A stretch of DNA of 64,000 nt from Hygrophila difformis. Taxonomy: Eukaryota > Streptophyta > Magnoliopsida > Lamiales > Acanthaceae. Below the pieces are notes generated by a model, which saw only the letters and a list, made by a program, of their open reading frames with translations, did not search any database and was not told the origin of the DNA. Within the stretch, counting starts at the first letter, position 1; the number at the start of each line of letters is the position of its first letter. The stretch covers positions 27,605,227 to 27,669,226 of the forward strand of contig JAOANR010000003.1 of assembly GCA_030278955.1 (NCBI GenBank), in the 5' to 3' direction. The position numbers and the translations under genes were made by a program. Of the stretch, positions 22,366-34,431 are shown piece by piece.

Positions 22366-23712
22366 GTAAGTTCTGGTCCAAATTCTTTTCCATTGTGATT
22401 TGAAAATGAATCCTAACTTAATTTCTTTCCTTTCTACACCCCGAATCGGATCGAGAACGAAGAACCCGACGAACCGAAGAGATAAACGGTGGACTGGAAG
22501 CCACGCCTCCGAATCGACGTTCCCGGACGACTCTAAATCTGTAAGTTAATACTTACATGGTTTTGGGAGTAATTAAAACAATTTAATCTAAAGGTTTAAC
22601 CAAGAATTCGAAAATCTGTCAACACGAAATCTTTACCGGCGAAGCGTTTTTGCACGATTTTTCCGAACCCTTAAAAGTCTTCAAACGGGAAAACTCAAAA
22701 CACAAAAAACGTTCCTAAGACTTAGATCTAGCTTCTGCAAAAGTTTCGTAATATTTCGTGATGTTTTGATATCTGAAATCAGCCCGGAACCGGGCTGTCT
22801 TAATTTGAATCTTGAATTTCTTGACAGAACTTAGGGCTGAACTTGTAGGTGTTTTTGACATTAGTTCTAGGCGGATTCAGATCTTTAGCCGAACATGAAA
22901 GTTGTATATAATTGTCTTAGGAAGGCCATTGTAAAAATTTCATCAAATTTGTAGTTCATTTGCTATAGTAGATCTTGAAATTCTGAAACTGCTGTGTAGA
23001 AAATTCGGACAGATTATCATCCTGTTAAAAATTGATGTTTTTCTCTTACTTCCGTATCTCGGATCGAAAAACGTAAAACATGAAACTTGTTCATCTCTGT
23101 GTTTCCGAGTGACTGGTCAACTTTCAGAATTTTTGGACTTAAAACCGATTTTTAAAGAATTTTAGAGGAAATAGTGGTTTACCGGAGTCAAATCTGGATA
23201 TCTTGTTGAAACGGTGAAATTAGCCTTCAAGGTTAAAACGAGTCGAAATCTCTGTTTAAATAAATTAAGTGAAATCAGAATTTTGACGAAATATAATGCT
23301 TGTTCGAAAGGCAATTGAGATATAGTGCTTGCCGAAAGGCAATTGATATATAGTGCTTGCCGAGAAACGCAATTGATATATAATGCTTGCCGAAAGGCAA
23401 TCGATAAATAAAGCTTGTCGAATGGCAATTGAGATATAAACATGAGACATGAGACATGAAACTAGAAGACTCGAAAATTGTTCATCTTATTTAGATTATG
23501 CTTTTAAATTATGTCCTGCAATTATATTACTTTGCAAGCTATATTTATGATCTTATGGAATTCTATTATTAAGTGAATAAATTAAATTATGGGGTCTTAT
23601 GCACATGTTTTCTTTAAATCTAATTATTGGCTTTGAAACCCCATAATCATGTTTGTGTTAACTTACTCAGCATGTTGTGCTGACCAAAATCGTTCCTTTC
23701 TTTTTCTTTCAG
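22366..23712 (+). other. Predicted LTR intron, LTR2
   Basis: Donor 1 GTAAGT at 22366, alternative donor GTAAGT at 22541, branch-like CTGAC at 23680-23684 and acceptor TTCTTTCAG ending at 23712. Confidence 0.55.
23300..23428 (+). repeat. Hairpin array, LTR2
   Basis: Five units as in LTR1. Unit 1 has lost two stem pairs (TTGTT), unit 3 has an enlarged loop, and unit 5 (TTGTC/GGCAA) keeps pairing through a G-T wobble. Confidence 0.85.
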
Positions 23713-24063
23713 AGCTGAAGAATATGCATCATCATATGCATACATGGGAATTTTGGGGAAATATATTATTTTTAAGGTCCTGCATTAGACTAGACTCGCA
23801 TGAACGGGCTTGTTTAACCCGTATTTTGGTCGTGTTGGCCCTATTTTTAAATTCCGCTGCATTATATATGTAAATATTATTTTCCGCTGCAACTGTAATG
23901 ACCTTATTTTTAAATTAGGTATGAATGGGCTGTTTGAATGTTTTAAATCCTGAAAAACCATAGCCTTGTATCTCTTTAGCAAGCTCGGAGAAACCGTGTC
24001 TTGCTAGGGAGGTGTGGCGGTGACACCCCGACCTGGGTGACCCAAAATCGGGGTGTTACAGAG

Positions 24064-24076
24064 TGGTATCAGAGCC
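24064..24076 (+). other. PBS, initiator tRNA-Met (second internal region)
   Basis: TGGTATCAGAGCC, three bases after LTR2, identical to the site at 19487. Confidence 0.9.
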
Positions 24077-24822
24077 GGCTTATTTTTAAATTAGTATTAT
24101 TTTAAACTATTACATTATTATTATTTTAAACTATTATTTTTAAACCATTATTATTTTTAGACTATTATTATAACTATAGAAGAGCCCAAGTTATTATTTT
24201 TAAAATTTCCTAGCCCCAAATATTTTTGAGCCCAAATGTTAATTATTTTTGACCCAATATAGAGGTCTAAGAATTTTAATTATTATTTTAAAGCATTAGT
24301 TCCGTGGAATAAATTTTTATTTTTAAAACCAATGGAAATAGAAAAAATATATATATATATATAGTGCATGAATTATTTTGGGGGGGAATCATAATCTGCA
24401 TGTGCATACCACATTTTTTTTATACCTTAGACAACCTAGAAGCGACGTTGTTCTAACTTAGATTTTTTGCTTGCACTAGATAACTTAGAAGTTTGACATC
24501 GAATTAGGAACGCTAACTAGAGACGGATCTTGCCTTAGTCCTAGATCGCGTTCATCTAAGAGCACGCCTAAGCATAACAAATCTCGGCCTTAGCCATTCC
24601 TAGTCTTGTACGAATTAGAAAATTTCCTTATGTGGAACCAATAAACATCAAGATTTTATTAAAACACCTTTTGTTCCAAAGACCTTGTTTCGTTTCCCCC
24701 AAACCACAAATCCGAAAATTTGAATTTTGGTTTCCCAAAAAAAAAAAGAAAAAAAAAAACGTCTTCTTCAAGCGATCTATCTAAACTCTAATAAGCTAAT
24801 CTATGCACGTGTATACCAGAAA

Positions 24823-25975
24823 ATGGCACCTAGGAAAAACCCGAGGAAGGTAAGTCCAAATGGCATAGATGCAGACCTCCCCAACGTACCCAACAACAGT
24901 GGAAGTCCTCAGAACCTAGAAGAACAAGCGCCTCGTGTGCCCAATAATATGGAAGGACGTTTAAAAAACTGTAGAGGAACTCCTTGTAGCATTAGGAAAT
25001 GCCGATATGCATAGGGCACAAACAACAGTACCTCCGCCAGTAGCCCGAGTCAACTACTTGGCGTTAGTAAACCCCTACAACCCACCCCATTATGATGGCC
25101 AAGAGGATCCGGGCAAGTTGGAAGGATGGATCCGTACATTTGATAAGCTCTTGGACGCTATCAAATGCCCTGAGGAGGAGAAGATACGTGTAGCAACCTA
25201 CTACTTAGGAGGCAAAGCCGATGAGTGGTGGCAAAATCTTCAAGCAAATTCGGAGGAAGACGAGGAAGCCTACACCTGGGAGGAACTTAAGGAATCCTTG
25301 CGGGAAAGATTCTACCCACTGAGCACCAAGACTGCGAAATACGAGGAGTTCATCAACCTCAGACAAGGTGTGCAAACAGTGCAAGAGTACTACACCAAAT
25401 TCAAGGAGCTAGTACGATTTGCTACAAGGCTAGTGCCAACTGACTCTGACAAGGCTTAGAAATTCGAGATGGGTCTGAACCTTAGTATCAGGGAGATACG
25501 TGCAGTAGGACAATTCACGAACCTGCAGACGGTTTATGATCGTGCGGTAGCGGTTGCACGAGTTCAAGGACTGAAACGGAAACCGGTATAGGAGGCTAAC
25601 CAAGGACCATAAGGAGAATACAAGGTGGATAAGGACCATTTCGATGGAAACTCGAACGGACAACATCAAAATGACAATAGGGAGAAAAAGGGGATAGTCT
25701 TCAACCGTGGTGACTATGCGCCACCATGTCCTAAGTGTGGTAACCCGCATTATGCGAGAGGATGCCCTCAGCCTGGAGCATGCCTTCGATGTGGTCGACA
25801 TGGTCATCGGCTGCGTAATTGCCGGACACGGAAAGAGAACATCGACAAGAAAGAGGATGTGACTACTCGACCAAAGCAGCCACGAAACCCCGACAGTCAA
25901 GGTGGCAACAACCAAGGGCACCGATACCCTCAGAATAAAGACCAAAACCCAAAACCTCTTGAGAGTACTGAATAG
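24823..25975 (+). pseudogene. gag: Tekay-B gag, copy 2 (same lesions)
   Basis: The sequence is nearly identical to copy 1: ATG at 24823, the same A-run frameshift near 24964, TAG at 25457 and the later TAG and TAA near 25589 and 25610, then the two zinc knuckles (25726-25826) and the end at 25973. Only scattered substitutions separate the copies (for example Lys to Arg in the INLKQG stretch). The shared lesions show gag was dead before the two internal regions separated. No pol follows. Confidence 0.9.
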
Positions 25976-26252
25976 GCAGTTATGGGGACATAACTGGAGT
26001 CCTAAGGGGGAGAGGATGTGATACCCTGTAATAAAGTAGATGCATTTATTTTTTTAGTTTGGCTCGACAATATGTATCCCAAATCAATTTTGAACTACGT
26101 TATGGCTTGATCCCTTCACAGGGTACGTAGGCAGCTTAGAAGTTTTAATTCTAAGTTCAGTCACAAATTAATAAAACAAACAAAAAGACCTTAGCACGAG
26201 AAAAGCCGAAACACAACTTCGAGGACGAAGTTGATTCTTAAGGAGGGTAGAC
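25976..26252 (+). other. Tekay-B 3' untranslated region and polypurine tract, copy 2
   Basis: Same content as 21400-21676, with CTAAGGGGGAGAGGATG kept intact at 26004-26020, the GGCTTGATCCC block near 26105 and CTTAAGGAGGGTAGAC before LTR3. Confidence 0.75.
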
Positions 26253-28648
26253 TGTAATACCCGAGAATTTTAATACATAAAATAAATAAATAAATAAAAC
26301 AATAACAATAAACAAATAAATAAATAAATAAACATAATATGTAGATAAGGAAATGGGAAGTGGAATTTAATTTCCAATACCCGTAAATCCAAAAGACGAT
26401 GTAATCAAATATCGGGTTCCCGTGTACCCGACACCAATGGACTCGAGAACTCGAGTCCAAACATAAATTTAGAACCGAAAAAAATGACGATGGGATAGGA
26501 GCCCGAAGATGCCTCGGAAATCGGAATCCGAGAACATAGAGGGATAGAAACCCGAAGGAGGGGAGGAAAAGCACGACGGATCGCATGACCCGCCCGGACC
26601 GATGTCCAGGCAGAGTCCGCGCGCTGGTTGGCCTAAGGGCGCGCCAACCCCGCGCCAACTGGCAGAAACGCCCCGTGCAAGATTCTCTCGCCCGAATCCG
26701 GATTTTTCGGCTTCGGTTGCATTCCTTTCGGCTCAAGACTCTTAGGGGCAGACCTTGGACGTCCCCTAGTTCTTGTTTCCCTATAAATAACCCTCCCGAG
26801 TAACCCTAAACACTTTTCAACTCTTTATACTCTCTATACGTTCGAAAACCCTAATCCCGGAGTCATCGGAGGCACCAAAACCGAGCAAGGAACTGTCTTG
26901 GACGAAAATATGTGAAGCTACAATATCGTGGTAAGTTCTGGTCCAAATTCTTTTCCATTGTGATTTGAAAATGAATCCTAACTTAATTTCTTTCCTTTCT
27001 ACACCCCGAATCGGATCGAGAACGAAGAACCCGACGAACAGAAGAGATAAACGGTGGACTGGAAGCCACGCCTCCGAATTGACGTTCCCGGACGACTATA
27101 AATCTGTAAGTTAATACTTACATGATTTTGGGAGTAATTAAAACAATTTAATCTAAAGGTTTAACCAAGAATTTGAAAATCTGTCAACACGAAATCTTTA
27201 CCGGCGCAGCGTTTTTGCACGATTTTTCCGAACCCTTAAAAGTCTTCAAAAGCGAAAACTCAAAACACAAAAAACGCTCCTAAGACTTAGATCTAGCTTC
27301 TGTAAAAGTTTCGTAATATTTCGTGATGTTTTGATATCTGAAATCAGCCCGGAACCGGGCTATCTTAATCTGAATCTTGAATTTCTTGACAGAACTTAGG
27401 GCTGAACTTGTAGGCGTTTTTGACATTAGTTCTAGGCGGATTCAGATCTTTAGCCGAACATGAAAGTTGTAGATAATTGTCTTAGGAAGGCCATTGTAAA
27501 AATTTCATCAAATTTGTAGTTAATTTGCTATAGTAGATCTTGAAATTCTGAAACTGCTGTGTAGAAAATTCGGACAGATTATCATCCTGTTAAAAATTGA
27601 TGTTTTTCTCTTACTTCCGTATCTCGGATCGAAAAACGTAAAACATGAAACTTGTTCATCTCTATGTTTCCGAGGCACTGGTCAACTTTCAGAATTTTTG
27701 GACTTAAAACCAATTTTTAAAGAATTTTAGAGGAAACAGTGGTTTACCGGAGTCAAATCTGGATATCTTGTTGAAACGGTGAAATTAGCCTTCAAGGTTA
27801 AAACGAGTCGAAATCTCTGTTTAAATAAATTAAGTGAAATCAGAATTTTGACGAAATATAATGCTTGTTCGAAAGGCAATTGAGATATAGTGCTTGCCGA
27901 AAGGCAATTGATATATAGTGCTTGCCGAGAAACGCAATTGATATATAATGCTTGCCGAAAGGCAATCGATAAATAAAGCTTGTCGAATGGCAATTGAGAT
28001 ATAAACATGAGACATGAGACATGAAACTAGAAGACTCGAAAATTGTTCATCTTATTTAGATTATGCTTTTAAATTATGTCATGCAATTATATTACTTTGC
28101 AAGCTATATTTATGATCTTATGTAATTCATGTCCTTTAAATTATACCATCATTATTATTAAGTGAATAAATTAAATTATGGGGTCTTATGCACATGTTTT
28201 CTTTAAATCTAATTAATGGCTTTGAAACCCCATAATCATGTTTGTGTTAACTTACTCAGCACATTGTGCTGACCAAAATCGTTCCTTTCTTTTTCTTTCA
28301 GAGCTGAAGAATATGCATCATCATATGCATACATGGGAATTTTGGGGAAATATATTATTTTTAAGTTCCTGCATTAGACTAGACTCGCATGAACGGGCCT
28401 GTTTAACCCGTATTTTGGCCGTGTTGGCCCTATTTTTAAATTCCACTGCATTATATATGTAAATATTATTTTCCGCTGCAACTGTAATGACCTTATTTTT
28501 AAATTATGTATGAATGGTCTGTTTGAATGTTTTACATCCTGAAAAACCATAGCCATGCATCTCTTAGCAAGCTCGGAGAAACCGTGTCTTGCTAGGGAGG
28601 TGTGGCGGTGACACCCCGACCTGGGTGACCAAAAACTGGGGTGTTACA
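26253..28648 (+). repeat. Tekay-B LTR3
   Basis: It starts TGTAATACCC and ends GTGTTACA, followed by the CCCTT duplication. TATAAATA at 26782-26789, hairpin array 27865-27993. Its GC-rich block is shorter than in LTR2 by one repeat near 26617. Confidence 0.92.
26931..28301 (+). other. Predicted LTR intron, LTR3
   Basis: Donor 1 GTAAGT at 26931, donor 2 at 27106, CTGAC near 28269-28273, acceptor TTCTTTCAG ending at 28301. Confidence 0.55.
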
Positions 28649-28653
28649 CCCTT

Positions 28654-29057
28654 GATTTTAGAAGACCAAATTTTAACCCCAATATATTTGGTATTTGAGG
28701 CTAGGTCCCAAAATATTTAATCTTAAGTCCAAAATTTAATAATGAACTTGAAGTTAAAATATTTAACATGTATTTTTGTCTACATGTAAACATTCACTTT
28801 TTGTAGTGCCCAAATCTTCAATTTGTGGAAATTTAATTCCAAGTCCAAAAATTTAAATGAACTTAAAATTAGTTTTCCAAATTTTACATGCATTTTTTAA
28901 TTGCATTTATCTTGCAATATTTTTCATGTCATTCATAGAAAATCACATTGTCTTTTTTCGCTAATGTATTTTTTTCGCCTTTTCTTTTTGGTTGAAAGAC
29001 TCCCGTTTTCTTGGAAGATAACCAATTTTCCTAATTTTTTTGTTTTGCAGTGACTCC
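28654..29057 (+). other. AT-rich region upstream of the PMD gene
   Basis: No coding sequence recognised. A T-rich tract with TTTTGCAG at 29043-29050, eight bases before the PMD ATG, looks like a splice acceptor, so the PMD gene may have a noncoding first exon upstream. Confidence 0.45.
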
Positions 29058-30363
29058 ATGGCTAAACAATTTATCCGGAGTGACGGGAATCATCTTATAG
29101 TTGGTCTTGATAAGGATGCCCAGACTCGTATCCTTATCGACACTCCAGTGACACCACCTCGTTCAGTGGTAGATGTTGAACATCCGGACCATTGGAATCG
29201 CAGGTCTGTATGGAAAATTGTGCGAGCTGATGGATCAGAAGGCGAGGAGACCGCCCTCTCACTTCGATCTACCCTTAACAGATTGGGTAGCCGTGAGGTC
29301 GAGCCATTTCACCCGAACACAATCCCGGATCTTAGCGCCAATGCCAACATCCCAGACTCCATGTTTGGCATGTTTTGTTTCTACCCTGGCTATTGGGAGT
29401 GGACTGAGCATATGCTTTGGCACCATAAGTAGCATTTGAAGTATGCGCAGATCTATGACGGTGTAGAGGCTTCGCTCTTCACATATTACTGCAGCAAAGG
29501 AGTACTTCGCTCTTTTCATGAACGGTGGCATCCAAGCACCAACACCCTCTGTACCCCCATTAGTGAGCTTTCCCCTTCTTTGTGGGATGTCCATGAGCTG
29601 GATATGCTTCCCCTACAGGGCGAGTTTTATGACGTAGCTGTGCCGAGTGACGGGGCCCTGAACTATGGGAATGACCAAACCCCAGCCAGCTGCAAGTACG
29701 CTCCAATTATCCTTTGGATCTCTTTTTTCTTTTTCTCTTTTTTTTGTTTCCTCCTTTTTTTTGACTAATTATCCTTTGCTTGCAGATACCTGTTTTTGGC
29801 GTACCACTCGATTTGGAAAAAGGATAAGGCAGTTTCCATTGCGGTGTGGGTGGAGTTTTGGTTTGGGAAAGGCAGGAAATATTCTAGCCCGACACTTCAG
29901 CCTCAAAAGAAGAGAGGGAGGGCACCTAAGGAGCCGTCCATCCCAAGTGGGACTATAATCAGAACGCAGTTGCAAGAGCCTGTTAGTGGCAAGATGGATT
30001 TTCTAGGCGTGGAAGTTCCTTATCGTGATGAACTTTATCGAGCAGCATTTATTTCTGCTTGGATTTGTGGATTTGCGCTTCCTCATGGTCGTGTAGGTAT
30101 GATTCGGCCAACCGTCTTTCGAGTTGCCAGCCGCATGGCGCGTGGTACACAATTTTCCTTGGCTATCCCCGTGTTGGCGAGCATATACCAAGGCTTGAGG
30201 ATGATATTCACGTCCAGTGACTTGAAACAGTGCAAGACAGTTTTCCCTCTTCACTTTGTTTATCTGTGGCTCGCGGTGCACTTTCCGACCCATGATTGGA
30301 TGGGAGATTGCGGGGAACCCGTCTATGGTGGGGTTTTCGGGTGTAGATGCCTTCAGACGTATC

Positions 30364-32921
30364 TGTAATACCCGAGAATTTTGCAACATAAAACAAATAA
30401 TAAATAAATAAATAATTAAATAAATAAATAATAAATAAATAAATAATAAATAAATACACTAAATAAATAAAGAGAAAAAGAAATGAGAAATGAAGTCTAG
30501 TCTAAAAAGGAATTAAAGTTCCAATACTCAAGACAATTTAATCGAATAAATTGTACACTGAAACCCGACACTAATGAACTCTAGAATTCGAGTCCAAACA
30601 TACATTTAGACCCGAGTAAAAATTTAGAGAGGAAATAGGAGCCCGAAGATACCCCGGAAATCCGAATCCAAGAACATAGAGGGATAGAAGTCCGAAAGAG
30701 AGGAGAAAAAGCACGACGGATCGCACGACCCTCCCGGACCGAAGTCCAGGCGGCAGCCGCGCGGTGGCCGCGCGGTCAGTGGCTAAACGGCGCGCCAGCC
30801 TACAGATTTGCCCGTCGCGAGATTCACTCGCCCGAATCCGGATTTTCCGACTTCGGTTGTATTCCTTTCGGCTCAAGACTCACCAAGGCCGACCTTAGAC
30901 GTCCCTAGGTTGTGCCTATCTATAAATAACACCTCTTGTCAGCCCCGAACACTTTTCAAAACATCCATACTCTCTATACATTTGAAAACCCTAATCCCAG
31001 AGTCGTCGGAGGCACGAAACCAAGGCAAGGACTGTTTGGACGAAAATCGGGAGATCTCCAACGTTGTGGTAAGTTCTGGTCCATTCAATCTTTCACGTTC
31101 TCAATCCGAAAACGGATTCTAACTTCATTCTTTTTCTTCTCTACACCACGAATCGGATCTAGAACGAGGAACCCGACGAACGGAGAAGATAAACAGTGGA
31201 CTGGAAGCCACGCCTCCGAATCGACGATCCCGGACGCCCAACAATCAGTAAGTTAATCTTACTATGATTTTGGGAGAATTTAAAAATACGCTTGATCTAA
31301 CGATTTAAACCAAGAACGTAAAATCTGTCAAAACGAAATCTTTAACGGCGCAGCGTTTTTGCTTGATTTTTCCGAACCCTTAAACCTGTTCAAACGAGAA
31401 AACTTAAAACATGAAAAACGTTTCTAAGACATTAATCTAGATACTATAAAAATTTCATAATTTTTCATTATGATTTGTTATCTGAATTCATTCTCAAACC
31501 GAACTGCCTTGAAATTGAATCTTGAAATCTGGACAGAACTTAGGTTCGAACTTGATGACGTTTTTGACATTAGATCTAGACCGATTCAGAACTTTAGCCG
31601 AACATGGAAGTTGTAGATATATATCTTACGTATCTCTCTGTAAAACGTCATCAAATTTCGAGTTAGTTCGCTATGGTAGATCTTGAAATCTTGAAACTGG
31701 TGTTAGAATTTTCGGACAGATTAGCATCCTGTTAAAGATTGACATTTTTCACCTACTTCCATACCTCGGATTGAAAAACTTAAAACATGAAACTTGTTCA
31801 TCTATGTGTCTTCGAGTCACTGGTTAAATTTCAGAATTTTTGGATTAAAACTCGATTTTAAATGAATTTTGAAGTAAACTGTGGTTGACCGAGTCAAATC
31901 TTAAAATCTTGTTGAAACGGTGAAACTAGCCTTTAAGGTTTAAACGAGTAGAAGACTCTTTGAAATAAATACATGAAATCTGAAATTTAGGAAATCCCCT
32001 TTACAAACTTGATCTTTTAAAATTAGGGGGTGAGTGCTATGCAGGGTGCCCTCCTAACGATTCACTTCGTGCCTTTATGGACGATGGTGACCCGCGTGAA
32101 ATTTTGAGATATGTTGGCAAAACGGCATGAGATATATGGCCTACACTCTCATTAATATCCATATGGGTTTCCCGAGGCTCCGGAGTAGTACTGGGTATGG
32201 CAGATACGGCTGCGGCCGCCGGCTTCCGGCTAAATTTGACGAGATTGCAATGCAATCGTGAAATACTTGAAATACTAAATCTTGGGAGTAATGGAGATAT
32301 TAAATATTTATTTATTGTCCTTTTAAATTATTAAATGCTTTATTTAAATTAATTATGGCTTTTATTTAAATTATGCTAAGTGTATTATGGATGAGTGCCA
32401 TGAATTAATTATGCAAATTTGTTAGATAACTAAATTGAATTATTTATGATTTATTATCATGCTTCTATTCAAATATTAATTAATGGCTTTGAAACCCCAC
32501 AACCATGTTTGTATTAACTTACTCAGCAAGTTGTGCTGACCAAACCATCTATTTCTTTTTTCCTTACAGAGTATGTTGAATGAACATGAGCACGTTCATG
32601 CATGGGGGAAACTATGTTTTGGAAAACTTTTATATTTAAATTCTTGCATTAGACTATAGTATAAACGGGCATGTTTAACCCGTGTTTTGGCCATGTTGGC
32701 CCTATTTACATTTTCCGCTGTAAACTTACACTCTGATATTATTTTCCGCTGCATTATGATATTATTTTCGAACTTTATATTGTATGGGCTGTTTTTAAAT
32801 ACTTTTATATTCTGCAATACCTAGCCTTGCATCTCTTTAGTAAGCTCGGAGAAACCGTGTCTTGCTAGGGAGGTGTGGCGGTGACATCCCGACCTGGGTG
32901 ACCAAAAACTGTGGTGTTACA
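30364..32921 (+). mobile_element. Tekay solo LTR inside the PMD gene
   Basis: 2558 bp, TGTAATACCCGAG to GGTGTTACA, flanked by GTATC on both sides (30359-30363, 32922-32926). There is no internal region, so it is a solo LTR left by LTR-LTR recombination. It is closest to the Tekay-C LTRs. TATAAATA at 30921-30928. Near its end TAGTAAG (32838-32844) faces CTTGCTA (32861-32867). Confidence 0.95.
31069..32569 (+). other. Predicted LTR intron, solo LTR
   Basis: Donor 1 GTAAGT at 31069, donor 2 at 31248, branch-like CTGAC at 32536-32540, acceptor TTCCTTACAG ending at 32569. Confidence 0.55.
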
Positions 32922-34431
32922 GTATCAGTTATACTGTCGCCCAGAAGTTGTTTACTGACATCTCGCCTTCTTCTTTAGTGTGTTTCCGATTCGACACTGC
33001 GACGGATCCTTTCACCTTTCATGACAATGAGTCCATTATCAAGTCCTCCAGAAGAGACCTTCTTATCTGTGTACGTTCGGCTTACTTGACGTTTAGATGC
33101 GGGTCTTCTAGTATTGTTGAGGCATATAGTCCACATCGTTTTAGCCGGAGGTTCGGGTTCTGTCAGCACATCCCGTGGCAATTGAAGGAAGAGATCCTTT
33201 GTGGAGATCCGAGTGAGTTATACCGGCTATGGTTGGTGAGCACACGAAGGCATCATTACATATCGTGGTGTATCGGGTTCTATACTTTCGACAAGCCGAG
33301 ATTATGCCAAGTGGTGGTCCCGCTGTCATGATCCTCCCACCAACAATTCGACCTCCGCTGCCCGCCCATGTTAGCTATGATGAAGCACTGTCGCCCAACT
33401 TTGCTCTAGACGCAGCGCGTCCTCCAGCACAACCTCTATTGAAAAACAAAGAAGTAATTTCTGCTTTATCTTTTTTTGAGGAAGGGAGGGATGAGGTTTT
33501 TAACTTAGACCATCTTAGTATCCCTTCATGCATTTTTGAGGAAGAAGCACCTTTAACAGAACTTTTAAGTGAAAGTTTTGATGTCTTCATTCTATTCCCT
33601 AATTTTGCCTTTCCTTAGTTTCTTTACTTGTACTTATGCTCTCTTTATTTCCTTTCAGGTTGTAGGCTTGGGCAATACATTAGCGCCCGATGATGGCGAC
33701 GATGATGCAGGAAGCAGTGCCAGTGTTCCTACACCCTTGATGCGTACCCCGCGCGTTCCTCGAGCAGATGCAGTGCCATCACCTGCCCTTCCTTTAGTAG
33801 TGGCCGATCCTATTGCACACTTAGAACCTCCCGCGGTGCTTCCCTTGGATACGGCTACTCCTGCAGCAACTATTATTACTCCTGATGAAATGAAGAGGCA
33901 GGCAAGTTGAAGATAATGGGCTATTATTGGGATGTAGTGAAAGACATAATTGAGAATGCACCTTTGGAGAAGCTTGCGAGGGATCGAACTACAGCGGAGG
34001 AGTTTCTTAACTCTATGAGGGATTGCAAGCAGGACACATCTCGGCTGGAGTTATCATTGCACCGTTTCTCTGATGGGGCTACGATGTTTTAGGACTTGAG
34101 TACGAAGGTGGATTCGCAAGAGTCGTTGCAACTAGCCGAGGCAGAACTGGCCAAGAGAGACAGTGAGTTCCATGCCAAAGCCGAGGATGTTAAAGACTTG
34201 GGCGCCAAATTAGAGGAATTGAAGAGACAAGTGGCCGAAATGGATTCCTCTCTTCAGCGAGCTATGAGAGAGGAACAAGTTCTTAGCGAGGATCGCGCAT
34301 CTCAAGAGGCAGCCGTTTTGAAGAACAAGAATTCCCCAGGCCCATCCGCCGAAGACTCTGCCAACTTGAAGATAATGGAAGCGGATGTCAAGAGGTCCCG
34401 AGAGGAGTTGCTACATCTACAGCCTTTCTAG

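Larger units (their letters stand above)
21677..24060 (+). repeat. Tekay-B LTR2 (central)
   Basis: It starts TGTAATACCC and ends GGTGTTACA. TATA box TATAAATA at 22217-22224. It shares derived changes with LTR3 (first hairpin TTGTTCGAAAGGCAA, third CCGAGAAACGCAA) that LTR1 lacks, so its whole length is LTR3-like. It differs from LTR3 by keeping one more GCGCGCTGGCC repeat near 22040. Confidence 0.92.
17073..28648 (+). mobile_element. Tekay-B: tandem gag-only element (LTR-int-LTR-int-LTR)
   Basis: Three LTRs (17073-19483, 21677-24060, 26253-28648) alternate with two near-identical internal regions (19484-21676, 24061-26252). The whole array is flanked by one CCCTT target duplication (17068-17072 and 28649-28653). 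It therefore behaves as a single insertion. Each internal region has a PBS, a broken gag and a 3' untranslated region, but no protease, RT or integrase. This resembles non-autonomous gag-only LTR elements (TR-GAG type), expanded by unequal exchange. Confidence 0.93.
29058..34431 (+). pseudogene. Plant mobile domain (PMD) gene, interrupted; antisense to the Tat element
   Basis: ATG at 29058. Exon 1 (to 29695) has an in-frame TAG at 29430. A 90-bp intron (29696-29785, GT..TTGCAG) joins in frame to give CKYLFLAYHSIW. PMD-typical stretches follow (FISAWICGFALPHG, IRPTVFRVASRMARG, SLAIPVLASIYQGL). The frame shifts near 30295. A solo LTR splits the gene at 30364-32921, and the same frame resumes at 32927 (YTVAQKLF, VEAYSPHRFSRRFGF, 32927-33331). 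Downstream pieces (33659-34431) are Pro/Ala-rich and then form a coiled coil (LAKRDSEFHAKAEDVKDLG) with a TAG at 34090. PMD (aminotransferase-like) proteins occur as host genes and as extra genes in retrotransposons; I recall antisense PMD frames reported in Tat elements. Here it is opposite to, and downstream of, Tat pol. Confidence 0.75.
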
